Of a stretch of 64,000 bases of DNA, positions 48,701-60,674 are shown one piece after another. Under the pieces are notes generated by a model that saw only the letters and a list, made by a program, of their open reading frames with translations, was not told where the DNA came from and made no database searches. The stretch lies in assembly GCA_948470475.1 (NCBI GenBank), contig OX419337.1, forward strand, positions 38,088,036 to 38,152,035. The letters are read 5' to 3'. Source of the DNA: Galaxea fascicularis. Lineage: Eukaryota; Cnidaria; Anthozoa; Scleractinia; Euphylliidae. Position numbers and translations under genes: made by a program. The stretch's first letter is position 1, and each line of letters starts with the position of its first letter.

Positions 48701-51700
48701 ACACTTTTCCTCTCGGTCAAACACTCCTCTTTCTTCTTCTTCTTCTTCTTCTCCTTCGTAACATACAAAATCCATTCCAATGGGGAATGGCAAGTGGTCC
48801 ACTATAACTTTCTATCGGCCGGAGTTGTCTCGTTTAGTCGGCAAGCTCATTTCCTCTTCAAAACGTTCACCGACGCACATTTCGTTGCTTCGTAAGCTGC
48901 ATTGTTTTACTTTCATTGAAGTAATTCCTCTCGAAATACACAAAAAAGGTTTAGTTTTCGGAAACAGTTATCTCGTAACAAAGTTTTTCAGTTTCAGTTT
49001 CCGAATCAAAGCTTGACCAAGGCCCAAATTTCTGAGGGAGATTAAAGTAATACCTCGATAATATTTTGGGAGCTTATTGTAATATCGGGACAAGATGAAG
49101 GCCGAAAACCTTTGGAGAAAACACCACTTTAATAAAACGTTTACTGCCAGAAAACAAACTAAACTGTATATGTACTTGTCTTTCAGTTTAAAATTAGAAA
49201 ATTCATAACAGTGTGTAAATTTCGTTGAAAAGACGAATTCATCGTCACGAAAATGCAACGCCAAATTCGATTGCTACGGACTGAACTGAATCGAATCTGT
49301 TTACGACACTCTTGGGTTAACGGGAGTAGCCGACCACATGCTATTTTAATATGAAACTTTCGGTTGTTGCTTTCTCGAAAGTAAATATGAAGTCAAATGC
49401 AAAAACAATCCGGGAACTACATACCGTAGTTACTGATTAACATCAGCAACGTTTTGATTTCAGCGATTCTCAAATCAAAGGAACTCGTGTATTGACGCGC
49501 CGGAAGATTCTTGGAATGTGCACGATTTGTTTGTATTGATTGTTCCTTGCGTAACTTTGAAAGCTTTATTTTTTTTGCCATAGAATTATGATAAGATTAT
49601 CACATACTGGGTGCCCTATTCCTGATCTAAATTCAAATAACTCTTTTTTTCTTGTTACCAATTCAATAAAACTGAGCGGTGTTTGTGGATATTTTGCACA
49701 TAGAGTAATGCTCTCCAATTAAAACTAACAAAATATCCAAGCACAAGTGTTCATCGGGTGTCTGAAGCTTCGATTTTAATTTCAGGTTCTTCAATGAAAC
49801 CTCCTGATATTTTCACAGAAAAACGAAAAAACAAATATAGGTTAACAACCGCAATAGCGGTTTCCCAAGAAAGAAAAAATGGTGGAGAGAAAGCCCTGGG
49901 AGCGAGGTTGCCAAGATCCTTTGCGTTTTTAATTTATACCTTTAAGGCCGATACACACGAGGGGTTAGCATACTCCAGGAGCAAAACCTCTCGTGTGTAT
50001 CGGTCTTTATTCTTTCTTTGTTACAACCGTATTTTCAGTGCCGATCATGTAAAATAAAAGGCCTCAAGGAGAACATGTGGTTAATTGTAGTGAATAGCAA
50101 CCACAATGGTTCAAAAAGAGTTGCGGAGTTTTAGTTTATTGCTAAGTATTCTTTTCAAATTTGAGTGTTCGACATGTACATTCTCTCCACCAATGGGTGC
50201 AACATTGCAAAGGTGGACACAATGGTACACACGAAGTTTTGCGATGTGTCCGCTGTGATTTTGTTGTCAGAACCCTTTTGTATACCAGAATTCACGAATT
50301 CTCTTTGTTTATGTACATCTCAGATCTGGCCTATAAAGGTACCCCTTCAGGGAAAGTAGCTTTGTATAGTTGATTATCTGGATTGTTGGGAGTACTCCCT
50401 TTCGATCGACAACTGTGATATGTATAACTGGAGGGAATGGGTTACAAGTCAATTACGTAGAGCATAAATGAAATTGCTTTAAATTTGTTTGATATTTAAG
50501 GTAATCAAGGGTTTTAAGTAAACAAATCTCAGGATTTGTGAAAAGATCGTTACGAGTCTGCATAACCTCGCAAAGGACCACATATTACATTGTAAATAGA
50601 TCAAAGTGTGTCTACTGACATAATATTAAAGATAAATTTGCTGTTATCAAGAAAGAACAAGACGCCAAAGGCGTTTACGCGGGATGTGTTGGTCGATGTT
50701 TAATACAGTAACACTAAATTTGAATGGTTGCCCACAGTGAGAATCTATCTTTTCATACGTACAAATAAATGGAAATGTAAACAATTAGTAGAGTATTACA
50801 AGCATCGTTCGATAAGTTGTGAGTGAACACACTGGTTCGATTCACGTGAACTGACTCATGTTGGTTTGATCAATGGAACACTGGTTTCAAGCACACGCCA
50901 GCTATCCAATTATTCACGGGTCAATAAACAGGAAAATTGTTGGTTCGATCGCTGACAAACACACATGTTTATGTCATGACAGTCTGTGCAATTGTTCATG
51001 GTTCAGTACACTAAACCAAAGCAACGTTAAAATGCAAAGGCGTTTTATTTTCGGCTCTTGTATAGCACAATTTAGGTCAATTTATTGACTCGAATTGAGC
51101 ACGTTCTTTTACAAACTTCACTGATCAGACTGATAAAAGTTGTTTGGAAATACAAGACGAATCGAAGGATATAAAAGCACGGTGAAAATTCGCATCCAAA
51201 CCTGTAATTTTTTACAAAGTGGATCCCCAGTCTAAGCAGTCAAACGAACTTCAAAACCACACTTTCTGATCTGTCCTCGAAGAGGGATTTCTTCATCATT
51301 ATCACCACGAAATAGTCACGTCGACCGCCACGTCAAAGCACATGGGAAAACGAGTCTGCAATGTTCTTTGACTACTTATGGCTCACAGAGATCGGAGACA
51401 TTCGCACCACGATTTCTCTTGCGCCACGTTTTCGAATCTCCAAATATTTTCATTTGAAGTGTAATATTCAATAAAACGGTAGCAATTACAAAATGTATAA
51501 CAAGCAGTTATTCTCATTACAACCAACGTTAAAAGGTGAAAATCGATTACAATAACTCCGGTAAATCTCTGGGTGTTTTCGGTCTCACTTCGTGAGATTA
51601 CTCCGAAAGCTTCCGAAAAGTCACGGACACTCTCACTCACGCACCCGATGACATTATGGTGACTGGCTTAACAGCCAGTAACCACAAAAAGAATTATTAC

Positions 51701-54700
51701 AATTATTACAATCAGAGTTGTTACAGTTATTTTTGCCGATTTCTATCGATTTTCTTTGGTGCCTTTGCCAGGTATACAGAAAAATTATTTTAGTGCCCCT
51801 CAGGAGTTTCTGGGATTTTCCAGGACGGAAAGGTGGAACAACATTTACATATCCACAATCCCATGGAAATCTAATCCTTTGCGTTTTGCCAATCGGTTTC
51901 TTTTTAGTTGGCTTTTCCGCATAGCACCAGAACCTAAAATATACATTTTTTTCATTGTTTGTTTTCTGCCATCCATCTTTGATTAAATTTAGTGATTGCT
52001 TGCGAAAACAAGGAAAAACAGAAAGCGTAAGATCTTGAGGAACGTCAAACCTTGCTAATAAGGGACGGGAGACTTGGAACACGGTGGGTTCATGATTTGC
52101 GGGTTCAAACTCTCAGACCGGTGCACAAACCAGGGTCCTGGTAAGATCATGCTGGCTGTGTGCTCAACGTCTCCTTAGTTCAGATGATCCAGTCAGTGGG
52201 CAGTGACGTTAAGCTGCTGGCCTTGTCTTCTTCACCTCCCCACGTAAAACTGGATGGGAACGTAAAAGAACCCACACACTGATCGAAAAGAGTAGGGACC
52301 GTAGTTCGCGTTGCTGTGGTCTGCTCTCACACACATAAGGGTGGTTGGGCTGACCACCTGTCTCCAAGAGCCTCTGTTGAGTCGCAGAAACCTCCTTGGT
52401 AACCTCTTAGGAGTGCCACTAGGCATCGAGAAGATTACACACACACACACACACATTCTAGTAAAATAATTTCATAGAAGGAATTTCAATTTGATTTGAT
52501 CTTCAAATAGTGTAAAGAGAATTTCAGTTCAGGTTTCATTATTTTTCTACTCGGATGTATCCCACTCTTTCTAATACTGTTTATTTGTTCTCTCTGGACA
52601 GTGTTTCAGTCATACAACCGATATAATGGAGCAAGAGATAGATACAGCCATCAGCTGGAGGGATTACATTTGGTCAAACACATTCCACTATGGGAAGGTA
52701 AGATTTCTTTGACCTTGTTAGACGTTCTCTTTTTTGCGTTATTTTAATCAAAATATCCCAATCTCCCTGTTGTCCGCTTTACGACGACTCCAACACTGCA
52801 TACATTTACTGCTATTGCAAGAACTTGGAGTTGGATTTGTTTTACACTGACGAGTAAGGAAACCGGCATTAAAGACTTCATAGTTAAGCTTCTTTGTAGC
52901 CACATATATTACTTTTTACCTCGGTTTATAGTTGATTTTCTTTGAGCTTTGGTAAAGAATTGCTGAGACGTAAACTAAGGACAACTTAACGCTCCTCTTT
53001 CAATATTTTCTTCCTACCGGGTCAGAAATTTTCCATCCTCGGAGACTCATGGGCAGATAGTCGGGACGGGACGAAGCTGGTAATTTCAAGCTGAAATATT
53101 GCTTTTCTTTACAAGAACAACACTTTGAAATTTGGTCAGATACGTAGCTGGCCCAATGCAGAATTGATAATTCTGTAAAAGTACGATCAGAGCTGAAATA
53201 GGAAATCGATAGCACTGACTTCCACGGCGGCCAAGTTGGACCAAAAACGTCAATTAACTTTCACAAAATTGCGGTTTTGATCTCGTTTTTTTGCAGAAAA
53301 GTGCCACCGAGTTAAAATTGGTTCTGTTTCTTTTTACTTAAACTCTTTTCTTCCTAAATTTAATTTTTATTTGTAAACTTGCTTCATGACATTTGATGAA
53401 AACAAACATAATTATTGAATTCTGCGAGACTAAACACGAGGGACTAATTTATGTCAGTTTTGATACTGTCAACTTCATCAGCAAAAGAATATTGAAACAA
53501 GCTCTAACTGCATGTGTTACTCAATGTTACTTTGCTTTACTAACAGCGATTTGAAATTTACCAGTTTAATCGCACCAAATGATGCGGAGACTAATCCAAA
53601 TAAAATCAGTAAAACCATTTGTTTTCGCTTAACGTTTCAATTTTGAATTATCGTAATAAAACCCATATGTAACGTCTTAATCAATTTTAAAGAGAAACTG
53701 CGACTTAATCCTGCGCTCTGACGATTCGGCAGCCATGAAACTTTGATTTAGTAATTCGTTGACAAGCCACCCAAGAGTAAACTGCATATCTACAGAAAGT
53801 TCCGCCAAAACACCTGCTTCTGCAGTATTGCCTTCAATTCGATGGTGTCGCGTTTCTTTGAGCTGATTTTTTTGAAACTTGTAAGAGATTTCAAACCTAT
53901 GGATTTGAACTTAACAAGATTTTTCGACCTTCTAGCGATTAACTTTCCGCAGGTGTTTGCGACTGGAACGAAGACAGATTAATTGGTCATTTTTAAGACG
54001 CCTAAAATCAGCAAAAAAATATTTTGAACACTTACACTTTTCAAGACCTTTTATAATAAAAGCACAGTCTGATAAAAATTTAAAATATCCTGCATTGATC
54101 GCGTATCGGAAAAAATATGCTCAATTCAGCCCCATTTGCACGACATTCAGTTTAGACCCGGCACTCCTAAATTTAGATACGTGGGCCAATAGTTTTGGCA
54201 CGGCCCGCTTGTTTTTTTGTTATGTAAATGCAAATATGTCGGCATGCGGGCCAAGAAAATCAGGTGGACCGAGACCACCTCGTCAGGTGGTCCTGGCCCG
54301 CCTAAAAAGTGACCCGCGTGCCAAAACGAGATTTTGCCAGGCTTATTAAGTGACCACAAACTCAATAAGGTACGCGCAAATGCTGTCTCCGTGATTCACT
54401 GATACAAGTGCACACAAAAGAAGAAGTTAGCAATGGTTAACCTAAATTCTGCTGTCGACGCGAGGTAATACCGGGTTATTGCAAGTCGATAGTTTGGAGT
54501 AACAGCCTTTCAAATCAATGTATCTTGACGAGATATACCTTTAGAAATTTCATGGAGAAGACATTCAGAAGTTACACGAGTTGTTGGCCTCGAAAATTTG
54601 CATAGCATAGGTCATCAGGAAAACTTCCTTCGGCCATGTCAAACCAGGCAAAAGAATGGGGATGTCTACCGTACCTTTCTCAATCGCGGAGGGTTTAAAC

Positions 54701-55340
54701 AGCTCAAAATAGATCTCCATATCTTTCAATTTCATTCTACTGCCGATTATTCATAAGAATTGTATCTTTCTACTTTGAGTTCCATAGAGCTTTACCTTAA
54801 TTTCAATTCAGTGGAGAAAAATATCTCTTACAAGTTTTAAAAGGATCGCTGGGAGCGTGACGCCGTTGCTTTCACAAATCCTAACTTTTGTCTTCAGTTA
54901 TGCATGAATGAGTTGGCTCAGAGACCTTTAATTATGCTGTCAAATTTTGTTCAACCCAAGCGAATTATGCGAGCCGCTGTAAATATGCCCGGAGGCTCTT
55001 TATTTTAAGAGTGCCTTTCTTATTTCAGGTGTGCTCTTTAGAAATGAACATCGAAAAACATAGAACATATTTTTGTCGTTTTTAAGTGTAGCGGACCATG
55101 CCAATACCATAGGCCCGCGATGGTTTTGCGTCCTGCTTTGATGTGTTTTCAAATACTGAATAGTGACTGGATGACGAATATAACCTGAAACCGTCAACTG
55201 TCGGATCTTTTTTTTCGGCAGAAACCTTGTTTCTTGTATACATAACTCGACTCTGTAACAATGCATCTGTCAGATCGTACATAATTGAAACGCTTCTGAT
55301 TTTCTGTCTACAGGTTGAACTGGAAGTCGCTAAGACGTAA
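45725..55340 (+). CDS. Possible three-exon small gene, 49 codons
   Basis: Three plus-strand exons with strong splice sites: 45725-45751 (ATG at 45725, donor AAG|GTAAGA), 52602-52697 (acceptor TCTCTGGACAG, donor AAG|GTAAGA) and 55314-55340 (acceptor TTTTCTGTCTACAG, ends at TAA). All junctions are phase 0, giving a 49-residue ORF including ISWRDYIWSNTFHYGK. An in-frame TAA lies 33 bases before the ATG. I do not recognise the peptide. It could be a small protein, a non-coding RNA, or the 5' part of a larger gene, since a donor (GAC|GTAACT) just before the stop would let it continue. The first intron is 6.8 kb, the second 2.6 kb. Confidence 0.35.
45848..46567. mobile_element. MITE with short terminal repeats and CGACGA-rich ends
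   Basis: The ends are ATAGGGAGCTTA (45848) and its exact complement TAAGCTCCCTAT (46556-46567). The interior has GCAACGAGCACGGCGACGGC and, near the right end, (GTC)n. No open frame. The 720-bp size may include a nested insertion. It lies in the long first intron of the possible small gene. Confidence 0.6.
46568..47189. other. Non-coding, nothing recognised
   Basis: Short open frames only, without splice support or similarity. Confidence 0.35.
47190..47575 (-). mobile_element. tRNA-derived SINE (minus strand)
   Basis: Read on the minus strand the head is tRNA-like: TTGGCAGAGCATCGG, then GAGGTCGCGGGGTCAAACCCC (B-box-like). The body contains CAGGGTTCCTGGTAAGATCA and AAAGAACCCACACGCCG. A second, more diverged copy in the opposite orientation is at 52090-52440, which defines the family within this window. 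Confidence 0.75.
47576..52089. other. Long non-coding stretch (intron of the possible small gene)
   Basis: No conserved exon on either strand. Contents seen: a (TTC)n run at 48727-48754 and an inverted repeat GGCCGATACACACGAGGGG / CCTCTCGTGTGTATCGGTC at about 49,946-50,008, a small hairpin element. Confidence 0.45.
52090..52440 (+). mobile_element. SINE copy, tRNA head truncated
   Basis: Starts at a B-box-like GCGGGTTCAAAC and continues CCAGGGTCCTGGTAAGATCA, AAAGAACCCACAC and GGTTGGGCTGACCACC, the same order as the minus-strand copy at 47190-47575. The A-box part is missing. A (CA)n microsatellite at 52439-52456 marks its 3' end. Confidence 0.75.
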
Positions 55341-57387
55341 CTGATCCGGTTGGATCTTGGACAAGCCAAGGAAATGAGCAGTGAAGATCAGCAGTAAAGT
55401 GTAATCTGTCAAGTATTCCAGGGACACGCTGAAGCTGTAGAACTACAATACCACCCTAATTGAGATACGGCCGAGTTGTTTTAACCTGTTTGCCAGCCGG
55501 CAAAAGACTCTACTTATAATTTCTAAGAGGCTTTCCCATAATGATTACAGAAAGCGAAGAGGTTCAAAGGGTAACAGCATACAATTCACAGGCATTTAAG
55601 GATTACAGCTTTGATCGAAGAACTAATAGAGTTTGGTCTCTACCCTGATGAATTAAGGAACCTTGAATTTACTTGTGCCACAACAGAATCTCAAGCCGTT
55701 TATTCCATTAATTTTTCACTTTACATTTGTAAATATTACTTCTCAGTACTAAAATCTATTTCTTCGCATGAACAGCAACGGAACTTACAATTCTGCATCG
55801 AAATTAGGAAATATTTTGCGCACGTTTCATTCTTGTTGAAATTTTCCAGCAGCGCTATCGAGTTCTGTTTTCACAATCCAGGCTCGGTTAAAACCAAAAC
55901 CCAAATAGAACATTTTTTACCAAAACTTTTATGTTGTGCTACTTCATAGTTTCTTCTTCTCGTAAATAGGTTTTTACCAATCTATTTCGTTTTTCTTGCG
56001 TTCCCACTAAATTCTGTTTCCACAATCTAAACTCGGCTAAAGCCAAAGCGCACTTAACGAAACGTTTTACCAAAAGGTTTTTATTTCACGGTACTAGACT
56101 CTTTTTTCTCGTAAAAGGTTTCGGAATCATCTTACACTTAGAGATCGCAAAGATTTAACCATTACAGTATTTTTGGGTCGTCGTCGTCTAAAACATAAGA
56201 GTTTCAGGCGTATTACTTTCAATTTCTGCTTTAGGTGATGATTTGCTTTAATTTCTTTCCCCTTCTCGCCAGAAGGTATCAGGATTCTACCTTTTTTTTT
56301 CATAGATGTAATTCTTACTTTCCTGAGGTCTTCGTCATCTAAAACGATTGAATAATGCAACAATACAAGAGATCCTAGCGCATTAGTTTTAAACTCCTAT
56401 GTGTTCTAGACTAACTACCAATAACAAAGAAGAAAGTTGCCGAAGTCTGGATAGGAGAGAGGAGAGAGAGAGAATTTGGCATAAATAGTACTATAGTTAA
56501 CAACTTTTTTAGTCGTAGCACTGCAGCGATGTTTGTGACACCCCTGAAAACAACAAGGTAAGTGAACACACTCAAATTCCAATATAGTGGCTTCCAACAA
56601 CAGACTAACTACCACCGAGAAAATTATGAAAAAAAAATTCGTCTTCATGGGACACTACCATAAGATAGATTCAAATGGAACAAAAAGTATTTTTCCTTAT
56701 TTTCTTCCGTTTTGCTTACGAACTAATTTTTTTCCTCACGAAGCTAATTTTCAAAGTAGCAGTACGAACTTTCAAATAAAAGCACTGATTGTGAAAATGA
56801 CTCGATAGCCTATAATTTATTATTTTGAAACCTGACACTCAAAATTTTCAAATAACAACACGTTCTTTATCCATTGGGAAAAGACTGCATAGGCCTTAAA
56901 ATACTTTTTCATAAGTGGCACACGAAATTTCAAGGTTCCTGTTCAAAAGAGTAAAAACACCCCAATTAGTCACAATTCCACCATGCTGTAAAACCGACAA
57001 TAAAGTCGGAAATAAACTTCCACAAAAACTAGCAATATTTCTAGTAATTCATACGCCCGACAAAGGACAATTCCCGATATTTTAGACTCGAATGTGTCAA
57101 AAATGCAATACCAAATATGTAGAGTTAAATCAGAAAGACAAATGTAAAGCTCTTCTCAAAATTTAATAAAGAGTAAACATAAGATATTTATTAGCTTCAG
57201 AACACAAAATGACTCTCATGTCTAGAAAATGTATTAAAAAAATAAAGTAAAAAAAAAAAAGAAAAAAAAGGCAAATAAAAAACATCAACCCTCCACATTA
57301 CAATGTGAGAAAAAATAAAGTGCTGCAACAATATGCGGCAAAACTTCTCTGTCTCCTTCTTAACTTAATAAAGTAAACAAACTTAAG
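52698..57387. other. Non-coding stretch apart from the possible exon at 55314
   Basis: No recognised gene. An inverted repeat of GGGCCAAGAAAATCAGGTGG type lies at about 54,250-54,305. A 149-bp direct duplication lies at about 55,862-56,110 (TTCTGTTTTCACAATCCA recurring as TTCTGTTTCCACAATCTA). Open frames at 53957-54349 and 55611-55949 have no support. Confidence 0.4.
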
Positions 57388-57445
57388 TTGGAATGGAGAA
57401 TATCAAAAAAGGGAAGAGTAAAAAAAGTACAGATTGGGAGAGGGA

Positions 57446-60400
57446 GAGTGGGAGAGGGAGGGTGGGAGTACTCCCAACCCTCCCCTCTTCCACTCGACAG
57501 AGTGGGAGAGGGAGGGTGGGAGTACTCCCAACCCTCCCCTCTTCCACTCGACAGAGTGGGAGAGGGAGGGTGGGAGTACTCCCAACCCTCCCCTCTTCCA
57601 CTCGACAGAGTGGGAGAGGGAGGGTGGGAGTACTCCCAACCCTCCCCTCTTCCACTCGACAGAGTGGGAGAGGGAGGGTGGGAGTACTCCCAACCCTCCC
57701 CTCTTCCACTCGACAGAGTGGGAGAGGGAGGGTGGGAGTACTCCCAACCCTCCCCTCTTCCACTCGACAGAGTGGGAGAGGGAGGGTGGGAGTACTCCCA
57801 ACCCTCCCCTCTTCCACTCGACAGAGTGGGAGAGGGAGGGTGGGAGTACTCCCAACCCTCCCCTCTTCCACTCGACAGAGTGGGAGAGGGAGGGTGGGAG
57901 TACTCCCAACCCTCCCCTCTTCCACTCGACAGAGTGGGAGAGGGAGGGTGGGAGTACTCCCAACCCTCCCCTCTTCCACTCGACAGAGTGGGAGAGGGAG
58001 GGTGGGAGTACTCCCAACCCTCCCCTCTTCCACTCGACAGAGTGGGAGAGGGAGGGTGGGAGTACTCCCAACCCTCCCCTCTTCCACTCGACAGAGTGGG
58101 AGAGGGAGGGTGGGAGTACTCCCAACCCTCCCCTCTTCCACTCGACAGAGTGGGAGAGGGAGGGTGGGAGTACTCCCAACCCTCCCCTCTTCCACTCGAC
58201 AGAGTGGGAGAGGGAGGGTGGGAGTACTCCCAACCCTCCCCTCTTCCACTCGACAGAGTGGGAGAGGGAGGGTGGGAGTACTCCCAACCCTCCCCTCTTC
58301 CACTCGACAGAGTGGGAGAGGGAGGGTGGGAGTACTCCCAACCCTCCCCTCTTCCACTCGACAGAGTGGGAGAGGGAGGGTGGGAGTACTCCCAACCCTC
58401 CCCTCTTCCACTCGACAGAGTGGGAGAGGGAGGGTGGGAGTACTCCCAACCCTCCCCTCTTCCACTCGACAGAGTGGGAGAGGGAGGGTGGGAGTACTCC
58501 CAACCCTCCCCTCTTCCACTCGACAGAGTGGGAGAGGGAGGGTGGGAGTACTCCCAACCCTCCCCTCTTCCACTCGACAGAGTGGGAGAGGGAGGGTGGG
58601 AGTACTCCCAACCCTCCCCTCTTCCACTCGACAGAGTGGGAGAGGGAGGGTGGGAGTACTCCCAACCCTCCCCTCTTCCACTCGACAGAGTGGGAGAGGG
58701 AGGGTGGGAGTACTCCCAACCCTCCCCTCTTCCACTCGACAGAGTGGGAGAGGGAGGGTGGGAGTACTCCCAACCCTCCCCTCTTCCACTCGACAGAGTG
58801 GGAGAGGGAGGGTGGGAGTACTCCCAACCCTCCCCTCTTCCACTCGACAGAGTGGGAGAGGGAGGGTGGGAGTACTCCCAACCCTCCCCTCTTCCACTCG
58901 ACAGAGTGGGAGAGGGAGGGTGGGAGTACTCCCAACCCTCCCCTCTTCCACTCGACAGAGTGGGAGAGGGAGGGTGGGAGTACTCCCAACCCTCCCCTCT
59001 TCCACTCGACAGAGTGGGAGAGGGAGGGTGGGAGTACTCCCAACCCTCCCCTCTTCCACTCGACAGAGTGGGAGAGGGAGGGTGGGAGTACTCCCAACCC
59101 TCCCCTCTTCCACTCGACAGAGTGGGAGAGGGAGGGTGGGAGTACTCCCAACCCTCCCCTCTTCCACTCGACAGAGTGGGAGAGGGAGGGTGGGAGTACT
59201 CCCAACCCTCCCCTCTTCCACTCGACAGAGTGGGAGAGGGAGGGTGGGAGTACTCCCAACCCTCCCCTCTTCCACTCGACAGAGTGGGAGAGGGAGGGTG
59301 GGAGTACTCCCAACCCTCCCCTCTTCCACTCGACAGAGTGGGAGAGGGAGGGTGGGAGTACTCCCAACCCTCCCCTCTTCCACTCGACAGAGTGGGAGAG
59401 GGAGGGTGGGAGTACTCCCAACCCTCCCCTCTTCCACTCGACAGAGTGGGAGAGGGAGGGTGGGAGTACTCCCAACCCTCCCCTCTTCCACTCGACAGAG
59501 TGGGAGAGGGAGGGTGGGAGTACTCCCAACCCTCCCCTCTTCCACTCGACAGAGTGGGAGAGGGAGGGTGGGAGTACTCCCAACCCTCCCCTCTTCCACT
59601 CGACAGAGTGGGAGAGGGAGGGTGGGAGTACTCCCAACCCTCCCCTCTTCCACTCGACAGAGTGGGAGAGGGAGGGTGGGAGTACTCCCAACCCTCCCCT
59701 CTTCCACTCGACAGAGTGGGAGAGGGAGGGTGGGAGTACTCCCAACCCTCCCCTCTTCCACTCGACAGAGTGGGAGAGGGAGGGTGGGAGTACTCCCAAC
59801 CCTCCCCTCTTCCACTCGACAGAGTGGGAGAGGGAGGGTGGGAGTACTCCCAACCCTCCCCTCTTCCACTCGACAGAGTGGGAGAGGGAGGGTGGGAGTA
59901 CTCCCAACCCTCCCCTCTTCCACTCGACAGAGTGGGAGAGGGAGGGTGGGAGTACTCCCAACCCTCCCCTCTTCCACTCGACAGAGTGGGAGAGGGAGGG
60001 TGGGAGTACTCCCAACCCTCCCCTCTTCCACTCGACAGAGTGGGAGAGGGAGGGTGGGAGTACTCCCAACCCTCCCCTCTTCCACTCGACAGAGTGGGAG
60101 AGGGAGGGTGGGAGTACTCCCAACCCTCCCCTCTTCCACTCGACAGAGTGGGAGAGGGAGGGTGGGAGTACTCCCAACCCTCCCCTCTTCCACTCGACAG
60201 AGTGGGAGAGGGAGGGTGGGAGTACTCCCAACCCTCCCCTCTTCCACTCGACAGAGTGGGAGAGGGAGGGTGGGAGTACTCCCAACCCTCCCCTCTTCCA
60301 CTCGACAGAGTGGGAGAGGGAGGGTGGGAGTACTCCCAACCCTCCCCTCTTCCACTCGACAGAGTGGGAGAGGGAGGGTGGGAGTACTCCCAACCCTCCC

Positions 60401-60457
60401 CTCTTCCACTCGACAGAGTGGGAGAGGGAGGGTGGGAGTACTCCCAACCCTCCCCTC
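57446..60457. repeat. 3-kb minisatellite of 54-bp palindromic, G-quadruplex-bearing units
   Basis: The unit starts GAGTGGGAGAGGGAGGGTGG and repeats every 54 bp from 57446 to the last, partial copy starting at 60416: 55 full copies plus 42 bp. I saw no variant base between units. Each unit is an imperfect hairpin centred on GGGAGTACTCCC: the 25-base left arm pairs with the right arm with one mismatch and two one-base bulges, leaving only a short spacer between hairpins. The plus strand of each unit has GGGAGAGGGAGGGTGGG, a canonical four-tract G-quadruplex motif. As 54 is divisible by 3, five frames are open through the array (1,008-1,055 codons); these are not genes. Confidence 0.97.
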
Positions 60458-60515
60458 CGGGATAATTTATTCAGATGTGAATTTTTTACATTTTTGTATA
60501 TTTAAGGACGGAGAA

Positions 60516-60674
60516 ATAGGCCAGATTCGTATTCTCGCTATGGACCTGGATCTAGCATGAAGTGGAGGCTTTAACGGGGGAATCTTTTCATATGTAAATG
60601 TACTCCCCCGCAATGCAAGAGCCTCGAGTTCATGCTAGATTTAGTTCAATACCGAGAATACGAAGATGGCCTAT
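60516..60674. mobile_element. Foldback element next to the minisatellite
   Basis: Arms ATAGGCCAGATTCGTATTCT (60516) and AGAATACGAAGATGGCCTAT (ending 60674) are near-complements and pairing continues through TCTAGCATGAA...GAGGCT and TCCCCCG. Loop about 20 bases. It begins only about 60 bp after the array ends. Confidence 0.75.

Noticed and set aside
55611..55949. 112-codon plus-strand ORF
   Set aside because: AT-rich, no recognisable domain, partly inside a 149-bp direct duplication.
57446..60457. CRISPR array
   Set aside because: Units are contiguous 54-bp tandem repeats with no unique spacers, and the genome is eukaryotic.
57388..60560. Five giant open frames (1,008-1,055 codons) across the 54-bp array
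   Set aside because: They arise because the repeat period is a multiple of three and contains no stop in those frames; they exist on both strands at once and have no domain character.
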